Of a stretch of DNA of 64,000 nt, positions 62,132 through 64,000 are shown piece by piece; position 1 is the first letter of the stretch; the number at the start of each line of letters is the position of its first letter. A program made the position numbers and the translations under genes. The DNA is taken from the NCBI GenBank assembly GCA_951394045.1, contig OX595994.1, forward strand, positions 124,001 through 188,000. The letters run 5' to 3'. Origin of the DNA: Nitzschia sp. DOCU1 (Eukaryota > Bacillariophyta > Bacillariophyceae > Bacillariales > Bacillariaceae). The notes beneath the pieces are model-generated. The model was not told the DNA's origin and searched no databases. It saw nothing but the letters and a program-made list of their open reading frames with translations.

Positions 62132-62723
62132 TCTTTCGGGATGTGTGGTGGTTGGATTCAAAGGACGAAGTAAAGAGCCGTTGCACAAACGTTCCACTAA
62201 CGTTCCACTTGAGCAATTTCAAAGGGGTAAAGATATTCGGATTGCCGTTTCACGATAGACGGGAGGCGATTGAAAGAGAGAATCAGAAATGAGGATGATT
62301 CATCTTCCAATCCTGTTGTTCGTTGTTGCTGTTGGGTTGCCGGACCAGAGAGAGCGAAAGAGTGTGGGGATAGAAAGCAAGGGGCGAAGGCAAGAAGATT
62401 CATTCATTCAAACGCAGCGAGAGACGGGGTTCGCGCCAGATTGGAGGCTGACGTAGGATGCGCCCTCACATTTCATTGGTCAATTTCTATGTGTGCTAAA
62501 CTGTCTGATGTACGTGAATATGAACTGAGTTGTTGGTATGTGCCTTTCAACGAATTGGTTGCGTGAAAATGTGAGGTGGGTCCTGTCACGAACGTGACAA
62601 GGGTTTCCAATGCATCCTCGCGTATTCATTCGTCTCAGAGTGGGTCATTTTTGTTCACAATGATGACAGGTAGATCATCTTCCTCGCCCGACACTCTACA
62701 TGTTGATCCGACTTTATGATATA
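62132..62723. other. Intergenic, no feature seen
   Basis: Contains the upstream region of the DUF1275 gene and the 3' flank of the pseudogene. Confidence 0.35.
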
Positions 62724-63502
62724 TCATGCACGACTGTGCCCGCCACCTCTTCGTCCCATCCGAAGAGTTTGCTGGTGCGTGGGGCTTTGGAAGAACCACC
62801 ACAAAGACTCGTGAGCCAAGTGAGTTGGGCTATTGTGTGGACGGACGGCTAGGATACGGAAGCTAGAATAAGGCTCGGCACTTTGATCGAACACCACTGC
62901 CATAGACTCGATAGGACTGGTGGCACCAAGATATACGAATGAAGCATCGAGCTCCACACCGTCATCGAGGTTATTGATGACCTAGTAAACTTCTGCCATT
63001 TCCTCAAAAGAATAGACAGACGCCAAAGAGCACTTGAGAAAGCGAGCATTCTGCTGTGCGCAGAAAAGGACACGGGCGCACTCTGCACATATTCTGGTTC
63101 CTCCTCACAAACCCGGCAGACGTCGGTAGGTGCCAAGCTGGGCTCAGAGCTTGGCTTCAAGCTTGGACCAGAACTTGGCGCCTGACTTTCCAAGGAGGGA
63201 CAGTCGAAATCTGCCAGTCCTTTTTCAAGGGTTTTCGTACTCTTGTTGAGCTTTTCATCCGTGGGTAGCTCCATGTATGCCTCCACTACCTCTGGATAGC
63301 AGTCACATGGTTCACAACTTACGACGAGGTCGTCAGAGGATTTCCTGGCAAAGGCTGGCCGGCGGTCGGGGCCAGATTGTTGGATTTGTAACACTTCGAA
63401 AGGTAGCCTGCACTCGACGATTCCGAAGATTCCACAGAACAAAGATTGAACAGATACTTTCAAAGCATTTTCTCTATATGATATTCTTCTTTTTCTATGC
63501 AC
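62724..63502 (-). pseudogene. Decayed secreted/surface protein with PSxxPS repeats
   Basis: The upstream frame (to about 63060) encodes a Cys-containing region (CEPCDCYPEVVEAYMELP) and the Ser/Pro repeat GPSLKPSSEPSLAPTD, characteristic of diatom surface proteins. It then continues in another frame, where FLKCSLASVYSFEEMAEVY is followed directly by a TAG and then INNLDDGVELDASFVYLG. At least one frameshift and one stop therefore interrupt an ancestral reading. The conservation of the interrupted segments suggests recent decay. An unrecognised intron could explain part of it, but not the in-frame stop cleanly. Confidence 0.5.
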
Positions 63503-63542
63503 ATTCTTCGGTGACTCCTATTCGCTGGCGACCAGAGATAAT

Positions 63543-64000
63543 CTACAACATGGCAGCAAACGCGGCAATACCGGCCAACGACATGGCGGCACCCATGGAG
63601 GTAGAACCGGCACCAGACGATCCTGTTCGGGCTGCGGCTTGGTTGACTTCAAACGTCAAGTCAAACTCGGCAGCACCGGCTCCGTCGGTTTGCAAGGCAC
63701 GGCCCTCATCACCAGCACGGAGTTGACGACGAGTCTCTCCAGTCTTGTTGTCTCCAAATTGCATCGAAGCAACGCCCTGTCCAGTGACTGCACCTGGATT
63801 GGCATAGAACTGAGCAAACAAGATGGTGGAGAATCGGCAGACCAAACTTCCTTCGCAGTCAGTATAAGAATAACTGGTCAACAAGTTTCCGGCTTCACGG
63901 TTTCCTTGGATGGCAAGTTGGTTGATGGTGGTTCCCTTGGTAAAGGTGAAGTCATCGACGGATCGCATAAAGATACCATCCGTTTGGGCTTCATCTTCGG
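63543..64000 (-). CDS. C-terminal part of a probable GPI-anchored surface protein (partial)
   Basis: The frame is open from the right window edge to a stop at 63543 (152 residues visible). It includes FTFTKGTTINQLAIQGNREA, a two-Cys segment (TDCEGSLVCRFSTILFAQFY) and VASMQFGDN. The end is a small-residue spacer (TGSSGAGSTS) followed by a hydrophobic tail ending the protein (SLAGIAAFAAML), the classical layout of a GPI-attachment signal. It would be a cell-surface or wall protein. I recall similar C-termini in other diatoms but know no function. The adjacent pseudogene may be related. Confidence 0.7.
   Translation of the reverse strand, partial: EDEAQTDGIFMRSVDDFTFTKGTTINQLAIQGNREAGNLLTSYSYTDCEGSLVCRFSTILFAQFYANPGAVTGQGVASMQFGDNKTGETRRQLRAGDEGRALQTDGAGAAEFDLTFEVNQAAARTGSSGAGSTSMGAAMSLAGIAAFAAML

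Overview
This window looks like nuclear DNA of a diatom, most likely a raphid pennate. The evidence is lineage-typical content: short GT-AG introns of about 70-170 bp, a plastid presequence with a Ser-Ala-Phe cleavage motif, an HSF-type transcription factor, a CRAL-TRIO protein with a C-terminal DUF6824-like domain, a membrane-anchored leucine-rich-repeat protein with a cysteine-rich tail, a Ser/Pro-repeat surface protein, and several families of small proteins that I know only from diatoms. Genes lie on both strands with intergenic gaps of 0.3-2.7 kb. There is no operon structure, CRISPR array, rRNA or convincing tRNA.

Layout. 0-2 kb: the tail of an acidic protein and an intact IS630/Tc1-type transposase. 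2.2-5.2 kb: an acidic protein, then one arm of a large inverted duplication carrying a GT31 glycosyltransferase. 5.8-10.6 kb: CRAL-TRIO/DUF6824 gene with a frameshifting 8-bp duplication, TPR-like protein, DUF4050-like protein, COA5/PET191. 10.6-13.3 kb: gene-poor. 13.3-19.3 kb: repeat-containing unknown protein, plastid ferredoxin/metallo-beta-lactamase protein, and two members of a small 'VREYER' family. 19.9-22.7 kb: palindromic boxes around a decayed transposon-like tract, then a 177-bp coding-period minisatellite. 23.4-26.2 kb: FBXO3-like F-box/ApaG protein and an unknown gene with a perfect 138-bp terminal tandem duplication. 27.5-33.5 kb: uncertain Cys-rich gene, large class 3 lipase, unknown acidic protein. 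34.5-39.8 kb: two TPR-like family members flanking a third VREYER gene. 40.7-44.4 kb: compact cluster of a membrane protein, SRP19, a triple-CX9C protein and a DOT1-like methyltransferase. 45.2-47.9 kb: the second arm of the inverted duplication with the second GT31 copy. 48.2-53.8 kb: MTA/SAH nucleosidase, a small unknown protein and a 1,223-residue LRR membrane protein. 55.9-62.1 kb: HSF, class I aminotransferase, DUF1275 membrane protein. 62.7-64 kb: decayed surface-protein pseudogene and the C-terminal part of a probable GPI-anchored protein.

The genes do not form one pathway. Themes are mitochondrial intermembrane-space CX9C proteins (two), housekeeping (SRP19, nucleosidase, COA5), cell-surface/secretory proteins (GT31 pair, LRR, GPI-type) and lineage-specific families of unknown function. 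The best candidate for something undescribed is the VREYER family with three divergent copies here. The clearest structural event is the 2.3-2.6 kb inverted duplication about 40 kb apart, whose coding regions are far better conserved than its flanks.

All exon structures were derived by hand from splice signals and frame continuity. They were not checked against transcripts.
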